64,000 bases of DNA from Dokdonella_A sp014338185 (lineage in GTDB: Bacteria > Pseudomonadota > Gammaproteobacteria > Xanthomonadales > Rhodanobacteraceae): contig SZOS01000011.1 of assembly GCA_030263295.1 (NCBI GenBank), forward strand, positions 11,894 to 75,893, written 5' to 3'. Below, piece after piece: positions 13,880-22,936 of the stretch. Position 1 is the first letter of the stretch; every line of letters starts with the position of its first letter. The translations under genes and the position numbers were made by a program. The notes below the pieces were generated by a model. The model saw nothing but the letters and a program-made list of their open reading frames with translations. It made no database searches and was not told the DNA's origin.

Positions 13880-14929
13880 TCAGCCGCGCCGGCTCAGCTC
13901 GTGCACCGCATCCACCAGTGCGGCCACATGGGCGGGGTCGATGTCGGGCGTGATGCCATGGCCGAGGTTGAACACGTGGCCCGGATGCGGGCCGAACGCG
14001 TCGAGCACCGCGGCGGCCTGGGCGCGGATCGTGGCCGGCGTGGCGGCCAGCACGGCCGGGTCGAGATTGCCCTGCAGCGCGACGCGCGTACCCACGCGGG
14101 CGCGCGCGTCGCCGATGTCGATGGTCCAGTCCAGTCCGAGCGCATCGCAGCCGGTGTCGGCCAGCCCCTCCAGGTGCGCATTGGCGCCCTTGGAGAACAG
14201 GATAAGGGGTACCTCCGGAGCCTGCGCCCGCACCTGCGCCACCACCGCGCCGAGCCAGCGCAACGAGAACTCGGTGAACATCGTGGGCGTGAGCAGGCCG
14301 CCCCAGGTGTCGAACAGCATGAGTGCCTGCGCCCCGGCCGCGGCCTGCGCGGCGAGATAGGTGGCCACGCTGCGCGCAAGCACATCGAGCAGGTGGTGCA
14401 TGAGCGCGGGGTCCTGCAGCGCCAGCGCCTTGGCGCGCGCGAAGCTGGCCGAGCCCTCGCCTTCGATCATGTAGCAGGCCAGCGTCCAGGGGCTGCCGGC
14501 GAAGCCGATCAACGGCACGCGCCCGTGCAGTTCGTGGCGGATCAGGCGCACCGCATCAGTGACGTAGCGCAGGCTCGTGGCCGGATCGGGCACGCCCAGC
14601 GCGCGGATCGAGGCGGCATCGCGCAGCGGCCGCGCGAACTTGGGCCCCTCGCCCTCGACGAAATGCAGGCCCAGGCCCATCGCATCGGGCACGGTGAGGA
14701 TGTCCGAGAACAGGATCGCCGCATCGAGCGCGAAGCGCCGGATCGGTTGCAGGGTGACCTCGCAGGCCAGTTCGGGCGTCTGCGCCAGCGCCAAGAAGCT
14801 GCCCGCGCGCGCGCGTGTGGCGCGGTATTCGGGCAGGTAGCGCCCGGCCTGGCGCATGATCCAGATCGGCGTGGCGTCGACGGGCTCGCGCCGCAGGGCG
14901 CGCAGGAAGCGATGGTCGGGCGGGGTCAT
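13880..14929 (-). CDS. hemE: Uroporphyrinogen decarboxylase
   Basis: The 349-residue protein decarboxylates uroporphyrinogen III to coproporphyrinogen III in haem synthesis. Diagnostic segments are PIWIMRQAGRYLPEYR at the N-terminus, AAILFSDILTVPDAMGL, GFAGSPWTLACYMIEG and NLGHGITPDI near the end. ATG at 14929 is chosen because it gives the usual length and N-terminal sequence; longer in-frame starts have no homologous look. It faces the sensor kinase gene with ten bases between the stops. Confidence 0.97.
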   Translation of the reverse strand: MTPPDHRFLRALRREPVDATPIWIMRQAGRYLPEYRATRARAGSFLALAQTPELACEVTLQPIRRFALDAAILFSDILTVPDAMGLGLHFVEGEGPKFARPLRDAASIRALGVPDPATSLRYVTDAVRLIRHELHGRVPLIGFAGSPWTLACYMIEGEGSASFARAKALALQDPALMHHLLDVLARSVATYLAAQAAAGAQALMLFDTWGGLLTPTMFTEFSLRWLGAVVAQVRAQAPEVPLILFSKGANAHLEGLADTGCDALGLDWTIDIGDARARVGTRVALQGNLDPAVLAATPATIRAQAAAVLDAFGPHPGHVFNLGHGITPDIDPAHVAALVDAVHELSRRG

Positions 14930-15105
14930 GCAAGGGGCCTTGGAGACGTTGGAATGGGGTGCGCTGTGGCGGTGCCGGCGCCCGTGGCACGGCCTGCCGC
15001 GGCTGGCGATCTGCGCGGCGGCTGCGGGCACGAGACGGGCATTGGCATGCCTGCGTCGCGTCCGACCGTCCCTGGTCGGGCTTGGGGCATCGGTGTCACG
15101 GGTTT

Positions 15106-15363
15106 TCAGCGCGGGCCGTCGAAGCCCTGGCTGAACATGATGCGAAAACCGCGCCCGAGCTGGGCGTCGCGGGCACGCTCGAACGCGGCCAGCGCGGCGT
15201 CGCGCTCGAGGTATTGCTCGCGCTTGCTGCTCGCGCGGTGGGCGCCCTGCTGGCCCCATTCGCGGAACAGCGTCCAGCCACCGAGCAGGTCCTGCTCCAG
15301 CACGAGCTGGTAGTAGCGCGGGCTGTCGGCGCCGGCGGTCTGGGTTTGCATGAATACGCGCAT
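15106..15363 (-). CDS. Solo WGR-domain protein
   Basis: This 85-residue protein is almost entirely one WGR domain: YYQLVLEQDLLGGWTLFREW with the signature REWGQQG. In other bacteria WGR domains occur in nucleic-acid-linked proteins and, in eukaryotes, in PARP enzymes. Here there is no attached catalytic domain. The C-terminus, GFRIMFSQGFDGPR, has a QGFDG sequence that only loosely resembles the DGF tag of exported proteins, and this protein has no signal peptide. A -10 element sits inside an inverted repeat just upstream. Confidence 0.82.
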   Translation of the reverse strand: MRVFMQTQTAGADSPRYYQLVLEQDLLGGWTLFREWGQQGAHRASSKREQYLERDAALAAFERARDAQLGRGFRIMFSQGFDGPR

Positions 15364-15367
15364 GGTG

Positions 15368-15390
15368 AGCGCCCGATTGTAGCGGGCGCT
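15368..15390 (-). promoter_or_regulatory. Inverted repeat over the WGR gene -10 element
   Basis: AGCGCCCG and CGGGCGCT form a perfect 8-bp inverted repeat around ATTGTAG. On the minus strand the centre reads TACAAT (15376-15381), a good -10, about 12 bases before the WGR start codon. The arrangement would suit an operator, but a hairpin in the divergent direction is also possible. Confidence 0.45.
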
Positions 15391-15494
15391 CGTGGCAGGC
15401 GTCAGGTGGTGCGGCGCGTCGACGCGGGCAGCAATCGTTCACATGGGTGCGAGTTGGGGTAAGCTGCAAACCTTAAGAATTCGTTGGAGGTCGC

Positions 15495-17897
15495 ATGACA
15501 CGGTCACGCATCCATGTGGCGCTCGGCGCCGCGCTGTTGGGTCTGGGCAGCAGCTTCGGCGGCCTGCCGCTGCACGCGCAGACGGCCACGGCGCAGGGTC
15601 CGCAGGAGGAATCCACCACCCAGCTCGAAGGCATCGTGGTGCTGGGTTCGCGCCGCTACGACCGTTCCTCGGATACCGAGACGCCGGTGCCGGTGGACGT
15701 GCTGCCGATGACCAAGGCGGCCGAGCAGGGTGCCTCCTTCGACCTCGCGCAGACGCTCGAGTACGCCGCGCCATCGTTCATCTCCGGCCGCCAGACCGGT
15801 GCCGACAATGCCGATTCGGTCGACTCGGCGGCGCTGCGCGGGCTCGGCTCGGACCAGACCCTCGTGCTGGTCAACGGCAAGCGCCTGCATTCGACCGCGC
15901 TGGTCAACCTGTTCGGCGCGCGCAACCGCGGCAACACCGGCACCGACCTCAACACGATCCCGCTGCTGGCGATCGAGAACGTGTCGATCCTGCGTGATGG
16001 CGCGGCCGCCCAGTACGGCTCGGATGCGATCGCGGGCGTGATCAACGTCGCGCTCAAGCGCCGGCAAGGCTGCGAGGCGGTGGCCGGCTATGGCCAGTAC
16101 ACGCGCGGCGACGGCAAGAACTACCTCGGCTCGGCCTATTGCGGCTTCGCGGTCGGCAATGACGGCGTGGTCGCGCTGACCGCCGAGTACCTCGACCGCG
16201 GCCGCTCCAACCGCACCACTTCAGCCGATCCGCTGCGCATCATCGGCGACACCGCGGTCGAGAACGGCACGTTCTACGTCAATGGCGACATCCCCTTCGG
16301 CGATGGCGCGCACTTCTACTTCGACGGCGGCATGCAGAACCGCGATGCCTCCTCGGCCGCGTTCGCGCGTGGCGGCATCGGCTCGGACGACATCCCCTCG
16401 CGCAACTCGGCGGCGATGTACCCGGACGGCTTCGTGCCGTTCATCGATCCCTACATCCAGGATCGCCACGGCTCGTTCGGGGTGTGGTGGACCTGGAACG
16501 ACTGGCGCGTGGATGCGTCGCAGACCTTTGGCTACAACAAGCTGCTCGACACCATCCGCCACACGATCAACGCCTCGATCGCCAACCACGACCTGCAGCA
16601 GGGCGGCGCCGGCATCAGTCCGAGCGAGTTCTACGCGGGTGGCTTCTCGTTCTCGCAGGCCACCACCAACCTCGACTTCTCGCGCTTCTTCGACGGCTTC
16701 ATGCGGGGTGCAAACGTCGCCTTCGGCGGCGAGTTCCGCCGCGAGAACTACCAGATCTTCGCCGGTGAACCCGGGTCGTACATCGACATGGACGGCCCCG
16801 GCGGCGGCAACGCGGGCAGCCAGGGCTTTCCGGGCTTCCAGCCCGGTGATGCCACCGACAAGAGCCGCAACAGCTGGGCCGTGTACGGCGACGTCGAAAT
16901 CGACTGGACCGACCGCTTCATGACCGACCAGGCGCTGCGCCACGAGCGCTACAGCGATTTCGGCTCGACCACGATCGGCAAGCTGGCCGGATCGTTCCGC
17001 GTCACCGACGCGTTCCTGCTGCGCGGCTCGTTCAGCACCGGCTTCCGTGCGCCGTCGCTGCAGCAGCGTTACTTCTCCTCGACCTTCACCGACTTCATCA
17101 GCGGCGAGCCGGTCGACGTCGTGCTCGCGCCCAATGGTGGCACCATCGCGCGCGCGGCGGGCATCCCCGACCTGACCGAGGAAAAGTCGCGCAGCCTCAC
17201 GCTCGGCTTCACCTGGCGTCCGCTCGACGAACTGTCGGTTACGCTCGACGGCTATCGCATCGACATCGACGACCGCATCGTGCTCAGCGGCCGCTTCGGG
17301 GCCGACGATCCGAGCATCGGCGCGATCCTCGAACAGCTCGGCGTGGGCGAGGCGCAGTTCTTCGTCAACTCGGTCGACACGCGCACCCAGGGCCTGGACC
17401 TCACGATCAGCCACGCGATGGATCTGGGCGATGGCCGGCTCGAGAGCTTCCTCGGCTTCAACCGCTCGCTCACCGAGGTCAAGCGCGTGCACACGCCGCC
17501 GTCGCTGGTCGGGCGCGAGGATTCGCTGCTGGGCGAGCGCGACCGCCTGTTCATCGAGAACGGCGCGCCGCATTCGAAGGCGGTGCTCGGTTTCGACTAC
17601 AGCGTGGGCGCGTGGGAGGCCGACCTCAAGTTCATCTACTTCGGGCCGATGACGCTGGGCACGTTCTCGGGTCCGCCGGTGCCGAACGCGCACTATCGCG
17701 CCAAGACGTCGGCCGACGTGAGCCTGACCTGGAGCTTCACCGACAATGCCAAGTTCACGATCGGCGGCCAGAACATCTTCGACCAGTTCCCGACCCGCCA
17801 GGATCCGAACGAAACCGACAACGGCTTCATCTACGACGCGGTCCAGTTCGGCCTCAATGGCGCGGCGTGGTTCGCGCGCTTCTCCTACAAGTTCTGA
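15495..17897 (+). CDS. TonB-dependent outer-membrane receptor
   Basis: The 800-residue protein has a signal peptide (about 28 residues), a plug domain (VPVDVLPMTKAAEQG, RGLGSDQTLVLVNGKRLHS, ILRDGAAAQYGSDAIAGVIN) and a 22-strand-type barrel ending with the aromatic C-terminus FARFSYKF. This family imports siderophores, vitamin B12, or sugars using TonB energy; nothing here fixes the ligand. GGAGG precedes the ATG by six bases. The gene is alone and ends in a strong hairpin. Confidence 0.95.
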   Translation: MTRSRIHVALGAALLGLGSSFGGLPLHAQTATAQGPQEESTTQLEGIVVLGSRRYDRSSDTETPVPVDVLPMTKAAEQGASFDLAQTLEYAAPSFISGRQTGADNADSVDSAALRGLGSDQTLVLVNGKRLHSTALVNLFGARNRGNTGTDLNTIPLLAIENVSILRDGAAAQYGSDAIAGVINVALKRRQGCEAVAGYGQYTRGDGKNYLGSAYCGFAVGNDGVVALTAEYLDRGRSNRTTSADPLRIIGDTAVENGTFYVNGDIPFGDGAHFYFDGGMQNRDASSAAFARGGIGSDDIPSRNSAAMYPDGFVPFIDPYIQDRHGSFGVWWTWNDWRVDASQTFGYNKLLDTIRHTINASIANHDLQQGGAGISPSEFYAGGFSFSQATTNLDFSRFFDGFMRGANVAFGGEFRRENYQIFAGEPGSYIDMDGPGGGNAGSQGFPGFQPGDATDKSRNSWAVYGDVEIDWTDRFMTDQALRHERYSDFGSTTIGKLAGSFRVTDAFLLRGSFSTGFRAPSLQQRYFSSTFTDFISGEPVDVVLAPNGGTIARAAGIPDLTEEKSRSLTLGFTWRPLDELSVTLDGYRIDIDDRIVLSGRFGADDPSIGAILEQLGVGEAQFFVNSVDTRTQGLDLTISHAMDLGDGRLESFLGFNRSLTEVKRVHTPPSLVGREDSLLGERDRLFIENGAPHSKAVLGFDYSVGAWEADLKFIYFGPMTLGTFSGPPVPNAHYRAKTSADVSLTWSFTDNAKFTIGGQNIFDQFPTRQDPNETDNGFIYDAVQFGLNGAAWFARFSYKF

Positions 17898-17910
17898 TCG
17901 CGCGGCGATC

Positions 17911-17938
17911 CCGCGACGCAGGCTCGCCTGCGTCGCGG
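17911..17938 (+). terminator. 12-bp hairpin after the TonB receptor gene
   Basis: CCGCGACGCAGG and CCTGCGTCGCGG form a perfect 12-bp stem with the loop CTCG, 14 bases after the stop codon. There is no T-tract, as usual for terminators in DNA this rich in G and C. Confidence 0.7.
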
Positions 17939-18067
17939 CCGCCCATCCGCCTGGCCTGATACTGGCGCGGCAGGTCCCCATGCCGGGTATCGCCGCCGCG
18001 TTCGCACTCGCGTGCGGCACGGCCTGGCCAAGAGTTGCGCATCCCGACCGCCTACGGCGCAGCCGCG

Positions 18068-18117
18068 CCGACCCGCAGCCAGGAGGCTCCGGGTCGGTAT
18101 CCCGCGCCATGGCGCGG
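18068..18117. repeat. Two palindromes before the repeat-protein gene
   Basis: At 18068-18097, CCGACCCG-c-AGCC pairs with GGCT-c-CGGGTCGG around an AGGA loop. At 18102-18117 there is a perfect 16-base palindrome, CCGCGCCATGGCGCGG. They precede a possible -10 (TAAGAT, 18155-18160) of the downstream gene and so could be regulatory rather than terminators. Confidence 0.5.
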
Positions 18118-18190
18118 TGATCCGGGCGAGATCGCGGGGCCCGCGAAACACCGCTAAGATGCGCCGCACTGGGGCAGTCGGGGGATGGAC

Positions 18191-21130
18191 ATGCATCGGC
18201 GACTCGTATGGATGTTGGCGGCCTGCGGAATCACGCTGGCCTCGGCCCAGTACCCACCCCAGGACCCCGACCGCATCCCCTCGGTCACCGATCCGTCGAT
18301 TCCGCTCAGCTACGTCGGCAATGACGGCGCCATCTCGCTGGGCGTCAATGCCGAAGGCGAGACCGAAGGTCAGCTCATGGGCGTGTTCGCGCGCAACGAT
18401 GCGCGCGCGGTGGTCGGCCAGCTGTGGTGGGACCGCGCCGGCGCGGGTGGTGCGCAGTTCGATTTCAATTGGCTGTGGGGTGGCGATCCGATCGCTGCAC
18501 GCGAGCACCCGGACAAGGCCACCGTGAGCCGCCTGAGCTTTGCGCTGGACCAGAGCGCGCAGCATGCGCGCAAGGCCACCCTCGGCTTTGGCATCGAGCG
18601 GCGTGATTTCTCCGTCGAAGGCTGGCTCGCCCATGGTGTGGGCGGCGCACGGGATGCCGGCCGCACCCTGCAGGACGAGGTGGTGCGCAGCAGCGGACGC
18701 GATGAGCTGGGCGACTACACCGTGCTCGAAACCACCACGATCGATACCCTGTTCGAGAGCAAGCCCTTCGGGACCGAAGTGGGTCTGCAGTTCAGCCATG
18801 TGTTCGAGCCGTGGGCCACGCGCGTGTATGGCGCGGGCAGCACGCAGGATGGCGACGGTGCGCGCGCGACCACGCTCTCGCTCGGGGTCGACACGCCGCT
18901 GGGGCGCAATGGCTGGGGGCTGGCGGCTCGCGCCGACCATGTACAGCGCAGCGGACTGGCCGGCGGCGACGACAACCGGCTGGCGGTGTTCCTGCGCTAC
19001 GAATTCGGTCGCCACGGCTCGTTCGTGCCGACCGCGCAGCTCGACAGTCCGGCATGGATCGCGCGCTCGCTCGCGCGCCCGTCGAGCGCCCATCCGCGCA
19101 CGGTGGAAACCTATCGTCGCGTACGCTCGCGCAACGTGACGGTGACGCGCGGCCCGCGCCAGTACAGCAACCTGTTCCCGTTGGCCCAGGCCGACAGCGC
19201 GGGTGCGGTCGCGGGCGTGCCGCTCACGATCGACGTGCTGGCCAACGACTCCGACCCCGATGGCGACAGCCTCACCGTGGTCGCGGTCGGCACGCCGGGC
19301 CACGGCAGCGCGCTGATCGTTGGCAACGCGGTCGTGTACACGCCCGACCCGGGATACAGCGGCGCCGACAGTTTCACCTACACGATCAGCGATGGCCGTG
19401 GCGGCAGCGCCAGCGCGAGTGTCGGCGTGAATGTGAGTGCGCAGGCCAACCGCGCACCGATCGCGCGCAATGACAACGCGGCCACGCAGGTCGCGCAGCC
19501 GGTGACAATAGCGGTGCTGGCCAACGACACCGATCCCGACGGCGACGATCTCGCGGTCGTGGCCGTGGGCACGCCTGCCAACGGCAGCACTGCGATCAGT
19601 GGCGGCAGCGTCGTCTACACGCCGGCAGCCGGTTACATCGGCGGCGACAGCTTCAGCTACACGGTCAGTGACGGCCACGGCGGCGATGCGAGCGCGACCG
19701 TAACCATACAGGTCCAGCCCAGTGCCAACACGCCGCCCGTGGCCGCGGCCGACAGCATGGCGATCGCACCCGGTGCGACGGTGACGATCAACGTGTTGGC
19801 CAACGACTATGACGCCGACGGTGATCCGCTCACCATCACCTGGCTGGGCATACCTTCGCGCGGCGTCGCTTCGATCGCAGGCAATTCGATCGTCTACACC
19901 GCAGCTACCACCGCGCTGGGCACGGACACCTTCAGTTACCGCATCAGCGACGGGCGTGGCGGGAGCGCCAGTGCACGCATCACCATCAACATCGCAACCA
20001 TGGCCAACCAGGCGCCGGTCGCGATCGACGACACGGCCACCACACCTGCCGGCACCACGGTGACCGTGGCCGTGCTCAACAACGATTCCGACCCCGACGG
20101 CGATCCGCTCACGATCACCGCGGTCGGCACACCCATCGCCGGCACGGCCGCGATCGTCGGCAACACCATCGTCTACACCCCCACCAATCCCACCTTCGTC
20201 GGCATCGACCGCTTCAGCTACACGATCAGCGACGGCCGGGGTGGCACCGCGACCGCATTCGTCACGATCACCGTGACCACGCTCGTGAACAACCCGCCGG
20301 TCGCGGTCGACGACCTGGCCACCGCGCCGGTGGGCACGCCTTCGTTGACGATCAACGTGCTTGCCAACGATTCCGATCCCGATGGCGACCCGCTCACCAT
20401 CAGCGCGATCGGCGTGCCCAGTGCCGGCACTGCGGTGATCTCGGGCAACCAGGTCATCTACACGCCTGCAGTCGTGACCGGCACCACGATCGATCGCTTC
20501 GCCTACCAGATCAGCGACGGCCGCGGTGGTACCGCAACCGCGCTCGTCACGATCAACATCACGCTGCCGTTCAACCAGCCGCCCGTGGCGGTCGACGATC
20601 CGGTCAATGTGCAGACCGGCAACAGCGTGACCGTGTATGCGCTCGGCAACGACTTCGATCCCGACGGGGATCCGCTCACGATCACTGCGGTGGGGACACC
20701 GTCGGCTGGTGCCGCCACGATCGTCGGCAACACGATCGTGTACACGTCCTTCGCCACGGGCATTGGCGCCGACAGCTTCACCTACACGATCAGCGACGGC
20801 CGTGGCGGCACCGCGACCGCCGTGGTGCAGGTCACCATCACCCCGACGACCAACACGCCACCGATTGCAGTCGATGACAGCACGAGCGTGCAGCGCGGCG
20901 CCACGGTGACCATCGCCGTCCTCGGCAATGACAGTGATGCCGATGGCGACCCGCTCACGATCGTATCGGTGACCACGCCCTTGGCTGGCGCGGTCACGAT
21001 CAGCGGCAACGCCATCGTGTACACCTCGCTCGATCCAACGTTCACGGGCACCGACCAGTTCAGCTACACGATCAGCGACGGCCGTGGTGGCACCGCCACC
21101 GCCAACGTGGCGGTGCTGGTGATTCCGTGA
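18191..21130 (+). CDS. Repeat surface protein, inverse-autotransporter-like layout
   Basis: This 979-residue protein has a signal peptide (MHRRLVWMLAACGITLASAQ), then about 310 residues with alternating beta-strand character (GAISLGVNAEGETEGQLMG, ATLGFGIERRDFSVEGW, FGTEVGLQFSHVF, WGLAARADH, LAVFLRYEFGRHG). Seven tandem Ig/cadherin-like repeats of about 92 residues follow (from residue 334). The first part looks like an outer-membrane barrel, so the order barrel-then-repeats recalls intimin-type inverse autotransporters; that is inference. There is no sorting signal at the C-terminus and no catalytic domain. ATG at 18191 is preferred over 18185 because GGGGG then lies six bases upstream. Confidence 0.82.
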   Translation: MHRRLVWMLAACGITLASAQYPPQDPDRIPSVTDPSIPLSYVGNDGAISLGVNAEGETEGQLMGVFARNDARAVVGQLWWDRAGAGGAQFDFNWLWGGDPIAAREHPDKATVSRLSFALDQSAQHARKATLGFGIERRDFSVEGWLAHGVGGARDAGRTLQDEVVRSSGRDELGDYTVLETTTIDTLFESKPFGTEVGLQFSHVFEPWATRVYGAGSTQDGDGARATTLSLGVDTPLGRNGWGLAARADHVQRSGLAGGDDNRLAVFLRYEFGRHGSFVPTAQLDSPAWIARSLARPSSAHPRTVETYRRVRSRNVTVTRGPRQYSNLFPLAQADSAGAVAGVPLTIDVLANDSDPDGDSLTVVAVGTPGHGSALIVGNAVVYTPDPGYSGADSFTYTISDGRGGSASASVGVNVSAQANRAPIARNDNAATQVAQPVTIAVLANDTDPDGDDLAVVAVGTPANGSTAISGGSVVYTPAAGYIGGDSFSYTVSDGHGGDASATVTIQVQPSANTPPVAAADSMAIAPGATVTINVLANDYDADGDPLTITWLGIPSRGVASIAGNSIVYTAATTALGTDTFSYRISDGRGGSASARITINIATMANQAPVAIDDTATTPAGTTVTVAVLNNDSDPDGDPLTITAVGTPIAGTAAIVGNTIVYTPTNPTFVGIDRFSYTISDGRGGTATAFVTITVTTLVNNPPVAVDDLATAPVGTPSLTINVLANDSDPDGDPLTISAIGVPSAGTAVISGNQVIYTPAVVTGTTIDRFAYQISDGRGGTATALVTINITLPFNQPPVAVDDPVNVQTGNSVTVYALGNDFDPDGDPLTITAVGTPSAGAATIVGNTIVYTSFATGIGADSFTYTISDGRGGTATAVVQVTITPTTNTPPIAVDDSTSVQRGATVTIAVLGNDSDADGDPLTIVSVTTPLAGAVTISGNAIVYTSLDPTFTGTDQFSYTISDGRGGTATANVAVLVIP
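19190..21127 (+). repeat. Seven tandem Ig/cadherin-like repeats (coding)
   Basis: Each unit is about 92-94 residues (about 280 bases) with the core VLANDSDPDGDPLTI, then a valine/threonine strand, IVYTP, SFTYTISDGRGG and TATA. They fit the bacterial Big_9/cadherin-like fold, with DPDGDPLT as the calcium-like loop. Units 4-7 are more alike than units 1-3, suggesting growth from the 3' side. DNA identity is partial, so this is an old or diversified array. Confidence 0.9.
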
Positions 21131-21135
21131 GCCAG

Positions 21136-21164
21136 GCGCCGGCGCGCATGGCGCGCGCCGGCGC
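21136..21164 (+). terminator. 12-bp hairpin after the repeat-protein gene
   Basis: GCGCCGGCGCGC and GCGCGCCGGCGC form a perfect 12-bp stem with a five-base loop, six bases after the stop codon. No T-tract follows. Confidence 0.65.
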
Positions 21165-21185
21165 AGCCGGAGGCATCGGCTCGGC

Positions 21186-21191
21186 TATGAT
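21186..21191 (+). promoter_or_regulatory. Putative -10 element of nadE
   Basis: TATGAT lies 30 bases before the nadE start codon, just after the upstream hairpin. No convincing -35 is visible. Confidence 0.35.
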
Positions 21192-21220
21192 CAGGCGCCT
21201 TGCAGCACCGTGAATGCGCC

Positions 21221-22852
21221 ATGCCGAGCCTGCGTCTTGCCCTTGCCCAGTTCGATTTCCCGGTGGGCGCACTCGCGCGCAACGAGGCACGCATCGGCGA
21301 ACTCATCGCGCAGGCACGCGACCACCACCATGCCGACGTGGTGCTGTTTCCGGAACTGGCGCTGTCGGGCTACCCGCCCGAGGACCTGCTGCTGCGCCCC
21401 GGGTTCCTTGCCGAGTGCGCCGCGGCGATCGCACGCATCGCCGCCAGGGTGCAGGGCATCGTCGCGGTGGTGGGTTGGCCGCAGGCCGACGGCGCGGTGG
21501 TGTTCAACGCCGCCAGCGTGCTGCGCGACGGCACGATCGCCGCGACCTGCCGCAAGCGCGAACTGCCCAACTATGCGGTGTTCGACGAGCGGCGCTACTT
21601 CGAGGTCGATCGCGACGCCGAGCCGTGCGTGTTCGAGGTGGCGGGCGTGCCATGCGGCGTGGTGATCTGCGAGGACGTGTGGTACCCGGAACCGGCCGCA
21701 CGCAGCGTGCGTGCGGGCGCGCGCCTGCTGCTGGTGCCCAACGCCTCGCCGTTCGAGCGTGACAAGCATGCCCAGCGCGACGCGTTGCTGGCCACGCGTG
21801 TGGCCGAGAGCCGCATCGGCATCGCCTATCTCAACACGGTCGGCGGCCAGGACGCACTGGTGTTCGACGGGGCCTCGCTGCTGGCCGATGGCGATGGCCT
21901 GATCCATCCGAGCGCGCGCGCATTCGAGTCGCACTGGCTGGTGGCCGACTACGACGCCGCCACGTGCAGGTTCAGCAAGGTGGCCTGGCCGGTCGAGACC
22001 GATGCGGGCGCGACCTCGCTCGCGTGGCGCGCGCTGGTGCTCGGCACGCGTGATTACTGCCACAAGAACGGCTTCGAGCGCGCATGGATCGGGTTGTCCG
22101 GCGGCATCGATTCGGCGCTCGTGCTCGCGCTCGCGGTCGACGCGCTGGGCGCGGCCAACGTGACCGGCGTGCGCCTGCCCTCGCGCTACACCTCGGACCT
22201 GTCCAACGACCTGGCCCAGGAGCAGGCGCGCGCGCTGGGCGTGTCGCTCATGACCGTGCCGATCGAGGCGCCGTTCCGCGGGTTCCTCGATGCCTTGGCC
22301 CCGGCCTTCGCCGGGCGCGCGGTCGATGTCACCGAGGAGAACCTGCAGTCGCGCTGCCGCGGCGCCTTGCTCATGGCACTGGCCAACAAGTTCGGCGGGC
22401 TCGTGCTCACTACCGGCAACAAGAGCGAGTACGCGGTCGGCTACGCGACCATCTACGGCGACATGTGCGGCGGCTACGCGCCGCTCAAGGACCTGTACAA
22501 GACCGAGGTGTTCGCGCTCGCGCGCTGGCGCAATGCGGCGGCCGGCGCGCCGGTGATCCCGCCCGCGGTGATCGAGCGGCCGCCTTCGGCCGAACTGCGC
22601 GACAACCAGCGCGACGAGGATTCGCTGCCGCCCTACGACGTGCTCGATGCGATCCTCGTGCGCCACATCGACCAGGAGCAGTCGCGCGAGGACATCGTCG
22701 GCGCCGGTTTCGATGCAGCCACCGTCGATCGCGTGCTGCGCCTCGTGCGCATCTCGGAGTGGAAGCGCCAGCAGGCCGCACCCGGGCCCAAGGTGTCGCG
22801 CCGCGCATTCGGGCGCGAGCGGCGCTATCCGATCACTTCGGGTTGGCGCTGA
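21221..22852 (+). CDS. nadE: Glutamine-dependent NAD+ synthetase
   Basis: The 543-residue protein makes NAD+ from nicotinate adenine dinucleotide. An N-terminal nitrilase-like glutaminase domain has the catalytic Glu in LFPELALSGYPPEDL, the Lys in CRKRELPNYAVFDE and the Cys in GVVICEDVW. The C-terminal synthetase domain has the ATP-binding SGGIDSAL loop, the TTGNKSEYAVGYATIYGD region and DEDSLPPYDVLD. The ATG at 21221 gives the normal N-terminus. The gene stands alone. Confidence 0.97.
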   Translation: MPSLRLALAQFDFPVGALARNEARIGELIAQARDHHHADVVLFPELALSGYPPEDLLLRPGFLAECAAAIARIAARVQGIVAVVGWPQADGAVVFNAASVLRDGTIAATCRKRELPNYAVFDERRYFEVDRDAEPCVFEVAGVPCGVVICEDVWYPEPAARSVRAGARLLLVPNASPFERDKHAQRDALLATRVAESRIGIAYLNTVGGQDALVFDGASLLADGDGLIHPSARAFESHWLVADYDAATCRFSKVAWPVETDAGATSLAWRALVLGTRDYCHKNGFERAWIGLSGGIDSALVLALAVDALGAANVTGVRLPSRYTSDLSNDLAQEQARALGVSLMTVPIEAPFRGFLDALAPAFAGRAVDVTEENLQSRCRGALLMALANKFGGLVLTTGNKSEYAVGYATIYGDMCGGYAPLKDLYKTEVFALARWRNAAAGAPVIPPAVIERPPSAELRDNQRDEDSLPPYDVLDAILVRHIDQEQSREDIVGAGFDAATVDRVLRLVRISEWKRQQAAPGPKVSRRAFGRERRYPITSGWR

Positions 22853-22894
22853 AGCCGCGGCCGCGCGGGTGGCGGCTATGCCGCAGCCATCGGG

Positions 22895-22934
22895 CGGCGC
22901 GGGCGCCGGGCCGTCCATGGCCAGGCCCGCGCCG
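22895..22934. terminator. Hairpin between convergent nadE and cusA
   Basis: CGGCGCGGGC (22895-22904) and GCCCGCGCCG (22925-22934) can form a 10-bp stem with a 20-base loop. The long loop and lack of a T-tract make this only a candidate terminator. Confidence 0.4.
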
Positions 22935-22936
22935 GC

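Noticed and set aside
15335..15363. An exported-protein tag in the WGR protein
   Set aside because: QGFDG at its end only loosely matches, lacks the preceding I/V-F-x-D pattern, and the protein has no signal peptide.
18191..21130. Type 1 secreted RTX-like adhesin
   Set aside because: There is an N-terminal signal peptide, no nonapeptide calcium repeats at the C-terminus and no secretion ABC genes nearby.
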